The notes under the pieces were generated by a model. That model was not told the origin of the DNA. It was given only the letters and a program-made list of their open reading frames with translations, and did no database searches. The position numbers were made by a program, and so were the translations under genes. Positions 4,620 to 5,804 of a stretch of DNA of 5,804 nucleotides are shown one piece after another; position 1 is the first letter of the stretch, and every line of letters begins with the position of its first letter. This DNA comes from Methanobacteriota archaeon (GTDB lineage: Archaea > Thermoplasmatota > Poseidoniia > Poseidoniales > Poseidoniaceae): positions 18,235-24,038 of the forward strand of contig PBMM01000045.1 of the NCBI GenBank assembly GCA_002723635.1, in the 5' to 3' direction.

Positions 4620-5684
4620 ATGGCATGGGGCAGGCACATCACGGCATTCGTGGTTGCACTCCTGTTGCTGGTCACGGCCCGTCAAATTTGGCCATACGCC
4701 GACGTGCACAATCCAGTGGTGCAGGACGGCATGGACGTTGACCTGTTGATTGGGAATCTTGGTGGACCCACTTGCATGGATTGGGTGGACAACGACACCA
4801 TGCTCATTTGCGATCGTGATGGAGGCCGGATTCTCCTCCTTCCTCTGACCTACGACGGGGATTGGCAGGCCGGGGATACCGAAACGTGGCTCGATGGCCT
4901 TGACCGTCCTCACGATGTGGCTTTGCTTGGCGATGCGCTGATCGTTTCTGAAGCCGGACGTTTGCGCAGCTTTGCGCTTGACGACGCAGGCGCACCGGCT
5001 GGAAACGGGACCGTGCTCGTGGACGGGATCCCTACTGGAAATCATCAGACCAACGCGGTGAACGTGCTTCCAAACGGGACCCTCGTCTGGCACTCAGGCT
5101 CCACCTGCAACGTGTGCGAGGAGGCCGATGAGCGCAACGCAGCCCTGTTGTGGGTTAACGCAACCACCGGTGAGCACGGTGTTTTGGCGAGCGGCGTTCG
5201 GAACTCCTTCGACGGGACGTGGGTCGACGGCCTCGGGTACCTCTTCAGTGACAACGGCCGAGACTGGGAGGGCGATCATCCGCCTGAGGAGGTGAATCTG
5301 CTGCTCGAGGGGGCGAACTACGGTTGGCCGTACGATGCTCCCGAAACGCCCGTCCCAGAGGGAAGCGAAGCCCCTGTGGCCACATGGACGCCTCACAGCA
5401 GCCTGAACGGCCTGGCGCACCGCCCGGGCACTTCCAGCCTGCCGGGTGGCAACCACACGGTGTACGCCACGGTGTACGGTTCATGGAACAGCATCGTGCC
5501 CGTCGGTCACGAAATCGTGCGCATCGACTTCACACAGGACGAAAACGGCCTATGGTCGGGCGCAACCTCAGTGTTTGCTTCAGACCTTGGCACGCCGCTG
5601 CCGATCGTGTTCCACCCGAACGGCGATTTGTTCTACGCCACCTTCGGTGGCAACGGACGCGTCCACGTCATCACGGCGTCGTGA
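4620..5684 (+). CDS. Exported sorbosone/glucose dehydrogenase-like beta-propeller protein
   Basis: This 354-residue protein resembles the soluble PQQ-dependent sugar dehydrogenase family (glucose/sorbosone dehydrogenase, six-bladed propeller). Members oxidise aldoses or sorbosone outside the cytoplasm. A hydrophobic segment at 7-20 after basic residues is a signal peptide or anchor. Family landmarks occur in order: P-H-D-V-A-L (97-102), N-H-Q-T-N with H142 at the catalytic-His position, and S-T-C-N-V-C-E-E (161-168). Then come G-V-R-N (192-195, the PQQ-binding Arg region), S-D-N-G-R-D, P-P-E-E-V-N, N-Y-G-W-P (233-237), G-S-W-N (287-290) and a closing blade ending G-N-G-R-V-H-V-I. The HGSWNR motif common in relatives reads YGSWNS here, so activity and cofactor are uncertain. 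Five N-x-T sequons (N58, N129, N152, N180, N278) fit a glycosylated surface protein. Its neighbour, the cupredoxin, is a plausible electron acceptor. Confidence 0.85.
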   Translation: MAWGRHITAFVVALLLLVTARQIWPYADVHNPVVQDGMDVDLLIGNLGGPTCMDWVDNDTMLICDRDGGRILLLPLTYDGDWQAGDTETWLDGLDRPHDVALLGDALIVSEAGRLRSFALDDAGAPAGNGTVLVDGIPTGNHQTNAVNVLPNGTLVWHSGSTCNVCEEADERNAALLWVNATTGEHGVLASGVRNSFDGTWVDGLGYLFSDNGRDWEGDHPPEEVNLLLEGANYGWPYDAPETPVPEGSEAPVATWTPHSSLNGLAHRPGTSSLPGGNHTVYATVYGSWNSIVPVGHEIVRIDFTQDENGLWSGATSVFASDLGTPLPIVFHPNGDLFYATFGGNGRVHVITAS

Positions 5685-5688
5685 ATCT

Positions 5689-5804
5689 TCATTCGAGCGA
5701 GGTCTCGCTGAACAGTCGGAGCACGACCACGCCGGCGATGATTAGGCCCATGCCGATGAAGGCCGCCGCGTCCAGCTTCTGGTCGTAGAAGACCACCGTC
5801 ACCA
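5689..5804 (-). CDS. Small multidrug resistance (SMR/EmrE-type) transporter, C-terminal fragment (5' end outside window)
   Basis: Only the last 37 codons are visible, read on the minus strand and ending in TGA at 5691-5689. The residues include F-Y-D-Q-K-L-D, then I-G-M-G-L-I-I-A-G-V-V-V-L. They line up with EmrE F-F-G-Q-K-L-D and I-G-M-M-L-I-C-A-G-V, the start and core of transmembrane helix 4. The two glycines seven residues apart (GG7 motif) are the helix-4 dimer contact of SMR proteins. Such proteins are dual-topology dimers that exchange protons for cationic drugs, guanidinium or quaternary amines. The catalytic Glu of helix 1 lies outside the window, so the subtype cannot be named. The gene is convergent with the beta-propeller gene, with only 4 nt between the stop codons. 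Confidence 0.8.
   Translation of the reverse strand, partial: VTVVFYDQKLDAAAFIGMGLIIAGVVVLRLFSETSLE

Noticed and set aside
3969..5093. A 374-codon open frame on the minus strand, opposite the cupredoxin and propeller genes
   Set aside because: It is antisense to two genes with clear family motifs, has low-complexity composition without recognisable domains, and runs across an intergenic promoter region. Long antisense frames are common in GC-rich coding DNA.
5458..5479. Direct repeat of ACGGTGTACG
   Set aside because: It encodes the repeated residues V-Y-A-T-V-Y within a propeller strand and is explained by coding sequence.
5444..5745. Plus-strand frame crossing the propeller stop codon into the last gene
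   Set aside because: It is in another frame of the propeller gene and antisense to the SMR fragment, whose EmrE-like helix 4 is clear.

Overview
The window is a dense stretch of a prokaryotic chromosome, fairly GC-rich by eye. It holds eight protein genes, two of them cut by the window edges. I see no RNA genes, insertion sequences or CRISPR arrays. The most likely source is a planktonic euryarchaeon, perhaps Marine Group II / Poseidoniales. The reasons are a halocyanin-like blue copper protein with a PGF-CTERM-like tail, an Lrp/AsnC regulator with a TATA box about 26 nt before its ATG, other TATA-like elements at similar spacing, and many N-x-T sequons in an exported protein. This placement is inferred from gene content and motifs only; a GC-rich bacterium is not strictly excluded.

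Layout. Positions 1-459 (+) encode the C-terminal part of a TPR-repeat protein. A CxxC peroxiredoxin-like protein (503-1045, +) follows, and 9 nt later an aquaporin-family channel (1055-1696, +). These three look like one transcription unit. The channel gene ends exactly where a convergent Lrp/AsnC regulator ends (1697-2119, -), so the palindrome TGATCA supplies both stop codons. The regulator is divergent from a 157-residue protein I do not recognise (2214-2687, +), across 94 nt that hold both promoters. Enolase (2740-3993, +) follows 52 nt later. Next come an exported plastocyanin/halocyanin-like cupredoxin (4044-4577, +) and an exported sorbosone/glucose dehydrogenase-like beta-propeller (4620-5684, +). 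The 3' end of a convergent small multidrug resistance (SMR) transporter gene (5689-5804, -) closes the window.

How the genes may work together. Enolase is core glycolysis/gluconeogenesis. The cupredoxin and the propeller protein are adjacent, co-oriented and both exported, which suggests an outward-facing redox pair in which a dehydrogenase passes electrons to a copper carrier. The peroxiredoxin-like protein and the channel, whose predicted filter lacks the water-channel histidine, could form a thiol/peroxide or small-solute module. Both ideas are inference from adjacency. No clearly new defence or mobile system is visible. The points most worth following are the unknown 157-residue protein, the unusual channel filter, the cupredoxin's sorting tail and the cupredoxin-propeller pair.
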